Part shown: piece after piece, positions 1 through 10,578 of the stretch
Numbering within the stretch: the stretch's first letter is position 1
Layout of the letters: the number at the start of each line of letters is the position of its first letter
NCBI GenBank assembly: GCA_039105265.1
Contig: JAPFFF010000003.1
Coordinates: 186,001 to 250,000 of the forward strand
Direction of reading: 5' to 3'
Length of the DNA: 64,000 nt
From: Tritrichomonas musculus
Lineage: Eukaryota > Parabasalia > Tritrichomonadida > Tritrichomonadidae
Position numbers and translations under genes: made by a program
Notes under the pieces: model-generated
Databases searched by the model: none
Told to the model about the DNA's origin: nothing
Seen by the model: only the letters and a program-made list of their open reading frames with translations

Positions 1-929
1 TCATTCCTATCATTTAACTCTTGAATTTGCTTCTTCAAATTAGCATTTTCAGATGACATTTTCTCCAAAGTTGTTGGTGTTGGTTGAATATTGACACTTT
101 TTGCAGCCTCAAGTTCATTAAGAAGTCTTTTCATGTTGATTTTGCTTTCAGCAATCTGATGCTTAGACTGTTCAAGAGCTTGACGAGATTTAACAATTAA
201 CTTCTTTCTTTCAGCAAGTTGCTTTTTCAATGTTTCATTTTCTTCGCTTAACAGTTCAACTTCACCAGCAGCAGTTGCCAATTGGACGTTTAAACTACGC
301 ATCGTTGTTTGATTCAGTAAAAGCTTTTCATTTGCATCTCGATATTTGTCTTCTAAGGCTTGGTTTGTAGCTTGGGCATTGGAAAGTTGATCTTCATATG
401 CACGTTTATTTTGCAAAAATTTTTCTTTGAGTTTGGTGCCATCATGATATATTTTCTCAACTTCTGCAGCAAGGTTAGCTTGATCTTTCTGGTTTTCTTT
501 GTTTTGGCTTTGCAAATCTTCAATAAATGTCAATGATTCAGCAAGTCGAATTCGAAGTTCTTCAATATCATTTGTATTGATTTGATTTTGAACTGAGGGT
601 GAGTATCTTGCTTTTTCAATAGTTGCCTTGTAATTCGTAGATAATTTGACTGTTTCGATTGCTTTTGAAAGAAGATAACGGATAGACCTATCGATAAGTA
701 CAACACCGTTTGTTGTCATTTGAACTTTGTCTTGATTAATTGCATCTAGGTAATCGCTAAAAGTTTCTGCTACTTTTTTAATGTTTAAGTAATCACCAAC
801 GATTTCTGGTATTGATGGTGTTCCTAATTTAAAACAGTTCTTAATTATAGTTGCTAGTGTTTTATATTCGGGAATTGCGTCAACAGAAATAGGTGTTCTG
901 GAAACTGTCGATGAGTATTGAACCGACAT
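1..929 (-). CDS. Coiled-coil protein, N-terminal part (runs off window edge)
   Basis: An open frame of 309 codons starts at the ATG at 929 and continues past base 1, so the C-terminus is missing. The first ~130 residues look globular (motifs such as VDAIPEYKTLATIIKNCF and GVVLIDRSIRYLLSKAIE). From about residue 145 onward the protein is a long charged coiled coil rich in Glu, Lys, Gln and Leu, with runs such as ELRIRLAESLTFIEDLQSQN. No catalytic motif is visible. A structural, tethering or cytoskeletal role is plausible but not shown. I do not recognise the family. Confidence 0.8.
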   Translation of the reverse strand, partial: MSVQYSSTVSRTPISVDAIPEYKTLATIIKNCFKLGTPSIPEIVGDYLNIKKVAETFSDYLDAINQDKVQMTTNGVVLIDRSIRYLLSKAIETVKLSTNYKATIEKARYSPSVQNQINTNDIEELRIRLAESLTFIEDLQSQNKENQKDQANLAAEVEKIYHDGTKLKEKFLQNKRAYEDQLSNAQATNQALEDKYRDANEKLLLNQTTMRSLNVQLATAAGEVELLSEENETLKKQLAERKKLIVKSRQALEQSKHQIAESKINMKRLLNELEAAKSVNIQPTPTTLEKMSSENANLKKQIQELNDRN

Positions 930-1160
930 TTTCCTCTTGCTATGGTAAATAAAATAATTTTTAACAGATTTTGTGAGAAATGACCGTTTAATTACGTTAA
1001 TAATTAATTGATTAGGTGAAAAGAATAAATAAAATTAACGTCTTGTTTTGGACGTTTATTTTGATCTACAAAAGTTCTTTTTTTTCTAGTTAAATTCGAT
1101 TAATTTAAATAAAGCTATCTTTTTATTAACAAATTTCTTTATAACATTTTAAAAATTACT

Positions 1161-1542
1161 ATTGTAAGAGAAAATGTGCTTATAAACCCACAAAAAGTTT
1201 AACTTTTTCTTTATATAAAAGTCCACATAAACAAAATTTGAAACAAAAAAAAATATTTTCAATAGTTAAAAAAATAATTATATTTTAATCTTTTTATGGT
1301 ACATAATTTTTACCGATACTTACCGCCATCCGCGGGGTCTCGACTCGGCTTCGCCTCGCTCGACGCCCGCTAGGCGGTATGTAGTCTCGGTAAAAATTAT
1401 GTAAAAATATAAAAAGATTAAAAATTAATATTTTTATACATATGAAAATATTTTTTTTTGTTTCAATTTTGTTTATACGACTTTATAAATAAAGAAAAAG
1501 TTAAACTTTTTGTGGGTTTATAAGCACATTTTCTCTTATTAT
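1161..1542. mobile_element. Foldback/MITE-like element with long inverted arms and a GC-rich core
   Basis: Two arms of about 110 bases are near-perfect reverse complements (about 1161-1270 and 1430-1542). They share the terminal motif AGAGAAAATGTGCTTATAAA. The loop holds a strongly GC-rich inverted core (about 1322-1379, between taccgcc and ggcggta) that contrasts with the surrounding AT-rich DNA. The same 17-bp sequence, ACATTTTAAAAATTACT, flanks both ends (1144-1160 and 1543-1559) and looks like a target-site duplication. No coding frame with protein character lies inside. It is a non-autonomous element of unknown family. The duplication is unusually long for a cut-and-paste DNA transposon. 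Confidence 0.75.
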
Positions 1543-1894
1543 ACATTTTAAAAATTACTGATAAGTTTTGTAATATCGCGAAAATTGATATAGTCCGTTT
1601 GATATACAGAAAAAATTCAGAAGCATTTTTTTCTGATGAGATTTTGAAAATGAACAATTTATCTTTTGATTGATTTTTGATTAAATTTATCACGACATTT
1701 GCTACGAAATAGTATTTTGTCTTCTGTTCTATGGCGATGGCGTTTTTATTAGTTAGAGCAATGACATTTTGATAATTTTTTTTTATTCATTATTCACCAA
1801 AGAATCTGAATTTAAGTCAAAATCTAAATAAATAAAAAACAAAAGTATTTGGATAGGATTTTTAAAACAAAACTTCTAATAATAAAAAATAATG

Positions 1895-4204
1895 TTATAA
1901 TTTTTCTGTAATTGATTGAATCTCATTGACAAGAATTCCAACAGTGGGCATTGTTGATATCCATTGAGGAGATTTCCCTTTCTTTGGTACAATTGAGCAA
2001 AGTTGGTAAAATTTAGCCCAATACACTGCAAGTCTTTTGGCGATTTGTTTCATAATTTCTTTTCCATTTAAATAGTCACCAAAATTAGATAGTTGAGTTT
2101 CAATAATAGTTTTCATTTTGTTATTGTGCTTGGATTTGAAATCATTTGCTATTTCTTCAAGTTGTGAAAGGTCGAAATCAACTTTTCTTGGCTGTTCATT
2201 TGTTATCTTTTCAAATGCTTCGATAACAATATTAACCAGCTGATTGAAATGCTTTTTAAGCAAGTTTTCAATATATATATTATTTGTATCATTTAAATAT
2301 TGTTCAAAAACGGGGAGAACAACAGATACATTATTATTAATTAAAAAGTCACCATTTGATCTCATGTAACGGACTTTTTGAGAAAATGGTATATTTTTTT
2401 CAGAATTTGATAAAGTAGAAATAGATTTCGATCTTACTGGCGAAGTTGCAGGAGAATTTATATTAGGATTAGAATTATTATTTGTATTGGATCCAATCGA
2501 CTCACGGAGAGTTGATACTATATGAAAGTAATTATTGATTAGAAAAACAAGCTCGATTTCTTCGCCATCTTCATTCTTAGCTTTAGATATATCAGAAAGA
2601 ACTTTTCCAATTTTCTCCAGCATTTTAATAATAGATTGAGAAAGCATCTGCACTTCTTGGCGTGTAAGATCATCAGTATCATTATCATTAATAATGGCAA
2701 TTGATAATGCGAATTCTGCAAAACGTTTGGTCATTATATTAGCTAAGTGAGCAGAATTTTGGGCTGGACCTACAAACAGATCTGTACTGCAATTATCAAC
2801 GGCATTCCTATTAGAATATAAAAGCGTTTTGAATCGTGACGTTACCTTTTGTTGAATGGAATTAAAGTGGGCATCAAGCAGTGAGATTTTTCGGGAATCC
2901 ATTTCTTTTTTGTGCGCAATGCTAAATCGGAAAAAGAGTACCATTGCAACTGGGTCATTGATTTTGTTAACTAAATCATTAATAAAACCTTCCATGAAAC
3001 GAGATGTAGCTGAGAAAATAGGCATGCCAATATTAGGATCTTCGAAAAAATCCCTTGAAAAAGAGATTTCAGCAGTTATCGTGTCAATCAATGTTTGATA
3101 AAGCGATCTAACTAAAGCTTCAACTGGATAATGGACATCATCGCCGAATGGCTGTGGTGGAGATAAGATATCATGTAATAAACGATGACGATCTTCGCCA
3201 AGCTCAAAGAATAGAGTTGAACTAGAAATAGTTTGCTTAGTTGAAAAGAATGATTGCTTTTGAACAATAGGTACGATCATTTCATTCATTGTTGAAATTG
3301 GATTCATTCTTTTATAAACCATTTTGGCTATTACTTTGAAATTTTCTAAATATATTCGGGACATAATTGCAACATAGTATTCGCGCATTGATGATTCGAT
3401 ATCTGGTGCATTTTTCTTCAGAAAAGTAAAGAGATATTTTGATTTGAGAAGATCATTTTGAACTGCCACCTGATCTGTTCCATAATAGTCACGCAAATGA
3501 TTAATTCTAGCAACAAGCCAATTTCTAATATTTTCAGAGGCTTTTAGACGTAAACGATCTAGAGGAATTCGAACTTCCTTAGCTGCGGCATATGAAGATG
3601 CAAAGTTTTCCATAGTAGAAGAGTTTGAATGAGTCATTGATGTACGCTGACGATTTTGATAAGGCGAATTATTTGAAGAAAACCCTTTAACTAATTCAAG
3701 CTTTCGGTTTAATTGCTGAAGACAAGTAGCATATCTAGAATCAACAACACCATTAACAATTTGATTAATGAATTCACGCGAAAGAGAAATATCTCGAGCA
3801 TATTGGCCAAGATACTGCTCTAAATTTTTTCTGTTTGTCAATTTTATTGTTATTGCTTGCGATCGAGTTTGCAGTGTGCAAATATCTGATGATAATTGCC
3901 CTAGAGATCCTTTAAATTGTGATAAAGAATTTTCAATCGTTTCAAGATTGCGATCAATTTGATCAATTTCTTCATGAAGTTGCTTCATATAAGGTACTTG
4001 ATGTAAGTAATCTTCAATTGATTCATTTTCGACAACTTTTAATTGGCGCTGTATCTCGCTTCCATAATTTTGAAGGTCGACTCCAACAGAAAGAACTTCC
4101 CGAACAGATGGATCTTGTGCAAATTGCTCAATATCTTGCTCCATCTCATCGAAGTCAACATCTTGCTCAGCGAGAGAAATATCTTCTTTATTAAAATCAT
4201 TCAT
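1895..4204 (-). CDS. VPS52: VPS52-like subunit of the GARP/EARP tethering complex
   Basis: The protein has 769 residues from the ATG at 4204. The frame stays open six codons further to a GTG, but ATG is the likelier start, and an initiator-like TCACTT lies at 4233-4228. The N-terminal third is coiled coil. The Vps52/Sac2 family signature is visible around residues 80-300: 'SQAITIKLTNRKNLEQYLGQ', then 'IPLDRLRLKASENIRNWLVA' and 'LLKSKYLFTFLKKNAPDIES', followed by a Tyr-rich segment on the M-S-R-I-Y-L pattern. Family members tether endosome-derived vesicles to the trans-Golgi through GARP (with VPS51, 53, 54) or to recycling endosomes through EARP. A Ser/Asn-rich linker (~residues 575-600) is low complexity. 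The call rests on recalled motif similarity. Confidence 0.85.
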   Translation of the reverse strand: MNDFNKEDISLAEQDVDFDEMEQDIEQFAQDPSVREVLSVGVDLQNYGSEIQRQLKVVENESIEDYLHQVPYMKQLHEEIDQIDRNLETIENSLSQFKGSLGQLSSDICTLQTRSQAITIKLTNRKNLEQYLGQYARDISLSREFINQIVNGVVDSRYATCLQQLNRKLELVKGFSSNNSPYQNRQRTSMTHSNSSTMENFASSYAAAKEVRIPLDRLRLKASENIRNWLVARINHLRDYYGTDQVAVQNDLLKSKYLFTFLKKNAPDIESSMREYYVAIMSRIYLENFKVIAKMVYKRMNPISTMNEMIVPIVQKQSFFSTKQTISSSTLFFELGEDRHRLLHDILSPPQPFGDDVHYPVEALVRSLYQTLIDTITAEISFSRDFFEDPNIGMPIFSATSRFMEGFINDLVNKINDPVAMVLFFRFSIAHKKEMDSRKISLLDAHFNSIQQKVTSRFKTLLYSNRNAVDNCSTDLFVGPAQNSAHLANIMTKRFAEFALSIAIINDNDTDDLTRQEVQMLSQSIIKMLEKIGKVLSDISKAKNEDGEEIELVFLINNYFHIVSTLRESIGSNTNNNSNPNINSPATSPVRSKSISTLSNSEKNIPFSQKVRYMRSNGDFLINNNVSVVLPVFEQYLNDTNNIYIENLLKKHFNQLVNIVIEAFEKITNEQPRKVDFDLSQLEEIANDFKSKHNNKMKTIIETQLSNFGDYLNGKEIMKQIAKRLAVYWAKFYQLCSIVPKKGKSPQWISTMPTVGILVNEIQSITEKL

Positions 4205-4227
4205 TTTTTTAAAAGCCGCCACCCAAA

Positions 4228-4233
4228 AAGTGA
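4228..4233 (-). promoter_or_regulatory. Initiator-like TCACTT upstream of VPS52
   Basis: On the minus strand TCACTT matches the trichomonad Inr consensus TCAYTW and lies about 25 bases before the ATG at 4204. It supports the ATG start over the upstream GTG. Transcription start is inferred. Confidence 0.4.
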
Positions 4234-4379
4234 AAAAAATAATCCAAATGACTAACTTTTTGAAAATTTAAAACCATTTCAGCCATATTCATTGATTATA
4301 TTAATATAATTTTGATATAAATATAAATCCTCGTAAAAAATGTAATTTTACGGTTTTTTAGATCAAAATTGCATATTCA

Positions 4380-4898
4380 ATGAGATCTGATAAAGAATTG
4401 AATGAAATGCAAAACTTATTATGCGATACTCAATTTTATTATTCTGAAGTATGCTTAAGCTTTTCGCAACTGATATCAAAAAATTGGTATAAACCTGAAA
4501 AAAATATTATTGTTCCTTCAATAGCAAGCGAAAAAGAAATACACCAAATTGAACAAAAAATTGAGCAAATTGATGTTAACATTCCAAGCGATGATGGAAT
4601 AGATGATGATTCCGAATCAATTTTTGAACAATCTAAAAATGGAAAAAAAATTACTTTACAGCACGGAAGGAAAAAAACCAATGGGAAGAGAATACCTATA
4701 CCATGGACAAAAGAAGAAATAAATGCAATTAAAGAAGGAATTAAAAAATATGGATTAGGGCAATGGGCTAAAATTAAATCTTTAAATCAAGAGATATTTG
4801 CAAGAAATGGAAGGACGAGCCACGATATATCAGACAAATTTAGATCTTTAAAAAATAAAAATGAATTTAAATCATTCCTGAAGAAATATGCTCAATGA
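4380..4898 (+). CDS. Single Myb/SANT-domain DNA-binding protein
   Basis: The protein has 172 residues from the ATG at 4380. The C-terminal half carries one Myb-type helix-turn-helix: 'IPWTKEEINAIKEGIKKYGL', then GQWAKIKS, then 'NGRTSHDISDKFRSLKNKNE'. The conserved Trp spacing and a third helix of the V/I-x-D-K-F/W-R-x-L-K kind resemble telobox or TRF-like Myb domains rather than R2R3 Myb. The domain is preceded by an acidic stretch (DDGIDDDSESIFE) and a basic patch (GRKKTNGKR). It lies head-to-head with VPS52, about 175 bases away. A telomere-binding or transcription-factor role is possible, but the sequence does not decide between them. Confidence 0.75.
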   Translation: MRSDKELNEMQNLLCDTQFYYSEVCLSFSQLISKNWYKPEKNIIVPSIASEKEIHQIEQKIEQIDVNIPSDDGIDDDSESIFEQSKNGKKITLQHGRKKTNGKRIPIPWTKEEINAIKEGIKKYGLGQWAKIKSLNQEIFARNGRTSHDISDKFRSLKNKNEFKSFLKKYAQ

Positions 4899-6476
4899 TC
4901 AATTAACTTATAAATACATTTTAAAAAATCATCATCACAAGTTTTTGGAGATTTGGTTTCTAATATTTTCCAAATTATATATAGATTCTCATTCTTGAGT
5001 TAGAACATGTGGCAGCTTTTTAGATATTTATATTCTTGTAAAACTCTAAATATATTAGAAAGGTTAATTTATCAAGAAAAATTAGTGTATAGATTTCATT
5101 GCAAAATAATAAAAATAAATAAAATATATATTCTTTATGAATTCTGCAGTCTTATTCAATGAATTTATATAAAATTATCCAAAGATTAATTTTTTTTTTG
5201 ATTTTTGTATTTCTTCAAAGGATCACTTTTAACGGTTTTGCGTACGTTAAGAAATCTTAAAAAAACATTATTATCTTATTATAAAAACATGAAAAAACAA
5301 TATTTTTTAAATATATTGATTATTTATATTAGATAAAATAATCTTTAAAGATACAATACATGATTATTTCAAGTGTGATGAAATAAAGTCCTAATGGTTT
5401 TTTTTTTTTTGTTCATCCAAAGGACTTGTATATTAATAGTTTTGATATTTTATTTTAGTGCTAAATGATAAAATGATATTATGCCTTTTAAATATAATTT
5501 AAAGTATACTTATAAATTTCCAAATCGCTTTTTTTTTTTTTTTTGAAATACTGGGGAATATTCCTTTCTGTTGAGTGTTTATTTACATTGATATTTTATT
5601 TTATACGACGATTGATGTTAATATTTCTATATTATAATTAATGTTTTTTTGATAGAGAATTTTTATTACATAATAAAATTTTTATATATTTATTATTAAT
5701 ATATATTAAATATATTACTTTCATTTTGGAGTTGAAATGGTAATAATTCCATGAATATTTATGTTTATTAAAAATCAAAGTTCTCTGAAAATTAATAACA
5801 AATAATTATTATATAAAATCATGTCAAGCAAATATAATTATTTATCTGCTGAATAAATCAATTAATTGTGATATTTATGTATTTTAATGATGTTTGGAGG
5901 TTCTATGATTTTTAATTATTAAATTTAAATAATAAAATAGACTATCATCTTTAATATACGGAAATTTCATTTCTAAAATAACTAAATACATAAGTAAATT
6001 CAGAATAAAAAATGAATAAAATAAAAAAAATTGAATAATGAAAATAAAATATCGTTCAATTTGTCAACTTTTTGAATTATTTTTATACTTTGATATTTTT
6101 CTTTCATTTGTCGATAAATCGATTTAATTTCTATTTATTTACACCACTTCTATCAAACATGTAAAAACGTTTAGAATTGAAATTCGTACGTTAGTTCTGA
6201 AAAAATAAACTTTTTGATAACTTGATTTTTAAAACATAAATAATGTTTTTCCCCTACGATAGATTTTTTTCTGGTCTTTATAAAGTTTGCTTAAAAACCA
6301 ATATACTATATACTATTTCAATATGAAGTGGAAACAACGATTTTCAATAACCGCCAAAGTCGTGCTCCTTTATTTCAACAAATTTATTTGAATTATTCAA
6401 CTGCCATTTTATTTGTTTAAAATTTTTTTTCTGCCACATTTTTTCTTTAAATAGAAAATAGATTTCTGATATTTTC
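4899..6476. other. AT-rich intergenic stretch
   Basis: About 1.6 kb with short homopolymer T runs and no open frame with protein character on either strand. The motif CGTACGTTA occurs at about 5242 and again at about 6187 and 11829. I cannot assign it a role. Confidence 0.6.
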
Positions 6477-6887
6477 ATGACTGATGTAAACACGCTCAAA
6501 TGCCTAGATGATATTTTATCGTTGTGCCAAAGTGATAATTCTCTTATCCCCCCAGCTGTAGATGGTATTAATAAAATAATTGAAAAAATTCAATTAGAGC
6601 AACAAAATAATGACAATGAATCTTATAAATCTTTTAAAATATACGAGAAAATTCAAAATTACGTGAAAGAAAGCAAAAAAACTTTTCCAAAAATCAAAGA
6701 TTTAAAACTATTTATAGAGCTAATCATGAAAACGCATAAAACCCAAAAGGAATTTAATAAGCAACCATCAACAAGCTTACGCAAAAAAGATATTTATTCC
6801 ATTTTAGAACAAATTTATGAAGAGGATAATTCAATATTTGAAAAAATTAAACAATTTATTAATGACCCGGAAAGAAACAAAGCATGA
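6477..6887 (+). CDS. Small hypothetical helical protein
   Basis: A 136-residue frame starts at the ATG at 6477, preceded directly by TTTTC, so the ATG overlaps a TCA initiator-like trinucleotide. It is predicted mainly helical, rich in Lys, Ile, Glu and Asn, with no signal peptide, no membrane segment and only two cysteines, both near the N-terminus. Length and codon use match neighbouring host genes better than the surrounding intergenic DNA does. The family is not recognised. A TFIIS-N-like helical bundle is conceivable, but nothing specific supports it. Confidence 0.55.
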   Translation: MTDVNTLKCLDDILSLCQSDNSLIPPAVDGINKIIEKIQLEQQNNDNESYKSFKIYEKIQNYVKESKKTFPKIKDLKLFIELIMKTHKTQKEFNKQPSTSLRKKDIYSILEQIYEEDNSIFEKIKQFINDPERNKA

Positions 6888-7587
6888 TTATCAATTATAA
6901 TTTTACTCAACGAATATTTTTCTTTGGAATTCCAAAGAATTTTTTTTTTGGAGACGATTTAAATCGAAATTTAGCTATTTAGCTATTTTACAAGTAAATA
7001 TTACTTGTTTTTTTCTTAGTATCAAAAATATTTTTTCTGAATACAGGAAAACATTATACTGATATCAGTATATACTCTCAATATTCTTTTCCCTTCACAC
7101 AACCGCTGTCAATAAGATAGTGATTGTTTAAAATGACAAAAAAATTGAAAAAAATTCAAAATATTTTTAGATAATATTTTTCTATTATCGCATTCTCTTA
7201 TTAGTAATTTCCTTACATACAGAAAGGTCAGAATTGGTCTAACTCTTTTATTGCTTCATTGGTATCTTGTCTTTGTTTATATATTTATATAAGCATGAAT
7301 CGCATTCATTCCATTTTTGCATAATAAAAAGTTTAATTTTATTGATGTCAAAGTAAATCTAATTATGTATACAGTGATGCCAAAATAAATTTACGTTTTA
7401 GCTTATAAGGTTTTATTTTTGGTGTTTGATTTCATAACTATTGAATTTATTTTAATAAAGTAAAACTTACTATTGAATTTTTAAAAATTTTGTAAAAAGG
7501 ATCAATTTGCCTAATTTAGTACTTTAATGACCAACGAACGTTTATTTGTCCTTTTCGATTTAATTTTTTTTAAAGTTCTTTTAAAAA
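6888..7587. other. AT-rich intergenic stretch upstream of exportin-1
   Basis: About 700 bases of AT-rich DNA. I see no coding frame, RNA gene or clear repeat. Confidence 0.55.
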
Positions 7588-10578
7588 ATGGATCTTGATA
7601 TTCCAACCCTTATTCGGAAATCATCACATTACAATGATCAAGGTAAAGAAGGAGATGAAGCTCGACAACTTATCAACTATTTTTACAGTGATCCAAATTC
7701 TTACATCTACGCTAGCCAAATTCTAGAATCAGCAGAAGCTCCTCTGGTTTTAAAAATTGGTGTAATTGGATCATTAAGTGAACTCATCAAAAAAAGATGG
7801 GGTACAATCTCTGACCAAGAAAGAGAAAATATTAGGTCATATCTCTTAAATCTTGTTTTTTCATTGGCATCAAATCAAAGTAACGACCAAAATATTCTTA
7901 ATAAAGCCGATTTAACGCTTGTCGATTTATTAATTCAAGAAATGCCTGAAAGATTTTCAACTTTTTTCACAGACCTAATTAATTCTGCAGGAACTTCTGA
8001 ATTTTTCTGCTACAATAATATTCAAATTATAAAATATTTCTGTGAACAAGTTCTTGACAATAACGGCGAGCTTTTAACATACAAGCAAACTGTTAAATTA
8101 ACAAGTTGCATTCAAAACGACGCAGAAGCTATTTATAATTTTTTAGAAAATGTTTTAACTAGCACAACAAACAGTTCCGTAATTAATATCGGATTATCAA
8201 CTCTAAAGTTTTTCATTAGATGGATTGATCCCAAAAAAATTATTTCAACAAAAGTATTTGAAGCGTTATGCAATACCTTTTTACCCCAACCTGATTATGT
8301 TGTTGAAATATTGGATCTCTTTTACGAAATTTTTGGAAACCCAGATTTGCCAAAAGATTTTGCGAATATAACTGCTCCCATTTTTAAAATGATGGTTTCA
8401 TCGGTCAATACATTTATAACTTCACAACAAGATTTTGATTATAATAATCCTAAATTTTCTCACTTTTTCAGAATACTCCCAATGACTTTAACTATTTTTT
8501 TAGATAAATTTGGTATTTTTGTTGAAATACCAGAAAACATCGAATCTATACAGGCAGCATTAAATTGGCTCCTATCTTTAACAAGAGTTGAAGACCTTGA
8601 TGTGCTAAATACTTGCTGCAACTTTTGGTTATTAATAAGTCGTCGTTGCCACAGAGAAAGAAATTCACAACAAGCATCAGCTCTTACAACTATTTATGCA
8701 CCTATCCTTCCTCTTGTCCGTAGGTGTTTAATTGAGAAGATGCAACGTCCTGATGATATTATAATTGATCAAGATGAGTCTGGTAATGTAGTTCGAGAAA
8801 CTCGTAGAAATACGCAAACATTAATGATTTACTCAATCATGAAAGAATGCTTGGTTTATTTAACGGTAATTGATCCTGACGATACAATTGCAGCCATTCA
8901 AAATATGATTGACTATATAATTCGCAATTGGCAACCAGAAATCTATGATCGAATTTGTTGGAGTGTTGGTGCAATCACGAGAACACTTGATTTTGAAAAA
9001 GAAAAAACTTTTATTACAAGATTATTGCAAGTTCAACTTGATATGAGCAGAAGCACAAATAATCCAAATGAAAGAGCAATCATTGCAGCTGGAATTATGC
9101 ATGTATGCAGCCAATATCCACGATTTCTGCAAAAATTCCCGACGTTTTTAAGGACTGTTGTATTGAAGCTTTTTGATTTTATGCACCAAGATGTTGAAGG
9201 TGTAAAAGAAATGGCTGTTGCATCATTCAAAACAATTGCGGATGGCTGCAAGCGCCAGTTTTTAAATGTTTCCCAAGATTCGAATCAGCCTTTCATAGTT
9301 GAAATCATTCAGCAATATCCATCAATCGTAACCAACCTAAGTCCAGAATTAACCATCGTCTTTTTCGATGCTTTGAGTATTGTTGTTTCAAGCAATTCAA
9401 CTGATGCTGTCAAAATTCCCCAATTAGAACTCTTATTAGAGCCGTTGAATGAACAGTGGAAAGATTGTATGGACAATTTTAATCCAGGTGATTTCCAAAT
9501 TGCTAAAAAGATTGCATTTGTACTCAGTTGTAATGCTGTTGTTGCATATAATATGAGACTATGTTATCATAATCAATTCATGACCATCTTCCCGCAAATG
9601 ATGAAAGCATATTCAAGCTTATCTCAAAATGCAAATCAACAGATTCAAGTAAATAGTTGGGGACAAGATGCAAATAAAGTTGTTCTTCAGGCAAAAGCCT
9701 CGATCATCGAAGTCATTAAAAACTTTGTAAATAGAACATCAAATCCATCTGCATCTTTATCTCCAATCATTCCAGATCTTGTTCAAACAATCTTTTCCGA
9801 CTATGGATCATCTGATTCTAGAACAAGAACTCCTGAGGTATTAAACTTGCTTCAAGTTTTATTCATGAAAATGCAAGATTCAATTGCAAATTACCTAAAC
9901 TCAATACTTGAATCATTTTATATGCAAACTGTAGAAATGATCATGGCCGATTTTGAGCAAAATCCTACATTTAGGCTTCCATTTTATCAGCTCTTAAAAA
10001 CATTGGTTGATAAGTATTTACCTCAATTATTAGCTGTTCCAGATGGTTTTAAAATAGTTGTTCAAACTATTCAATGGGGTTACCAACATCCTACTCATGA
10101 AGTATGTGAAACAAGCCTTGATACTGTTGATATTTTACTTAAAAGTGTACAAAATACAACACAAGAAATGTATCAAGATTTCTTAAATGCTTTTTATTTA
10201 GGATTCGTTCACGATATGTTCATGATTTTGACAGATACAATTCACAAATTTGCTTTTGATAAAAATGTTGATATATTGTCTAAATTATTACAAATTAATA
10301 CTTATCATCTAAACGCGCAAGCAATAACTGAATCAATTATCGAACTATTTCCAAATAGAGAGCCCGAAGTTATATTCAGTTTTATTGGAGAACTAATAAC
10401 CAAATCTAATAACAAACCAATGTTCAAGCAAGATATCAAAGACTTCTTAGTAGCAACAAGGCAATTCTTGCCAATGGATCCTGACTTAAACAAAGAGGAA
10501 ACACAGCGTGTAGAAAATGAAAATAGAGAATACCTTCAGCAAAATGTTTTAAATAATGAAGGGTTAGAAATGTATTAA
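7588..10578 (+). CDS. XPO1: Exportin-1 (CRM1) nuclear export receptor
   Basis: The protein has 996 residues, somewhat shorter than human CRM1 (1071). It opens with an importin-beta-like N-terminal segment ('LKIGVIGSLSELIKKRWGTI', residues ~55-75), then the Xpo1 region (ADLTLVDLLIQEMPERFSTF). The most conserved block holds ICWSVGAITRTLDFEKEKTF and IIAAGIMHVCSQYPRFLQKF, then the helices that form the NES-binding groove. The C-terminus carries CRM1_C motifs ('YQHPTHEVCETSLDTVDILL'). CRM1 with RanGTP carries leucine-rich NES cargo out of the nucleus. At the position of human Cys528 (DMACDTF) this protein reads EMAVASF, with Val at residue 544. Confidence 0.95.
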   Translation: MDLDIPTLIRKSSHYNDQGKEGDEARQLINYFYSDPNSYIYASQILESAEAPLVLKIGVIGSLSELIKKRWGTISDQERENIRSYLLNLVFSLASNQSNDQNILNKADLTLVDLLIQEMPERFSTFFTDLINSAGTSEFFCYNNIQIIKYFCEQVLDNNGELLTYKQTVKLTSCIQNDAEAIYNFLENVLTSTTNSSVINIGLSTLKFFIRWIDPKKIISTKVFEALCNTFLPQPDYVVEILDLFYEIFGNPDLPKDFANITAPIFKMMVSSVNTFITSQQDFDYNNPKFSHFFRILPMTLTIFLDKFGIFVEIPENIESIQAALNWLLSLTRVEDLDVLNTCCNFWLLISRRCHRERNSQQASALTTIYAPILPLVRRCLIEKMQRPDDIIIDQDESGNVVRETRRNTQTLMIYSIMKECLVYLTVIDPDDTIAAIQNMIDYIIRNWQPEIYDRICWSVGAITRTLDFEKEKTFITRLLQVQLDMSRSTNNPNERAIIAAGIMHVCSQYPRFLQKFPTFLRTVVLKLFDFMHQDVEGVKEMAVASFKTIADGCKRQFLNVSQDSNQPFIVEIIQQYPSIVTNLSPELTIVFFDALSIVVSSNSTDAVKIPQLELLLEPLNEQWKDCMDNFNPGDFQIAKKIAFVLSCNAVVAYNMRLCYHNQFMTIFPQMMKAYSSLSQNANQQIQVNSWGQDANKVVLQAKASIIEVIKNFVNRTSNPSASLSPIIPDLVQTIFSDYGSSDSRTRTPEVLNLLQVLFMKMQDSIANYLNSILESFYMQTVEMIMADFEQNPTFRLPFYQLLKTLVDKYLPQLLAVPDGFKIVVQTIQWGYQHPTHEVCETSLDTVDILLKSVQNTTQEMYQDFLNAFYLGFVHDMFMILTDTIHKFAFDKNVDILSKLLQINTYHLNAQAITESIIELFPNREPEVIFSFIGELITKSNNKPMFKQDIKDFLVATRQFLPMDPDLNKEETQRVENENREYLQQNVLNNEGLEMY

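Noticed and set aside
1463-1693. 76-codon minus-strand frame
   Set aside because: It lies across the inverted arm of the foldback element and has only low-complexity AT-rich translation.
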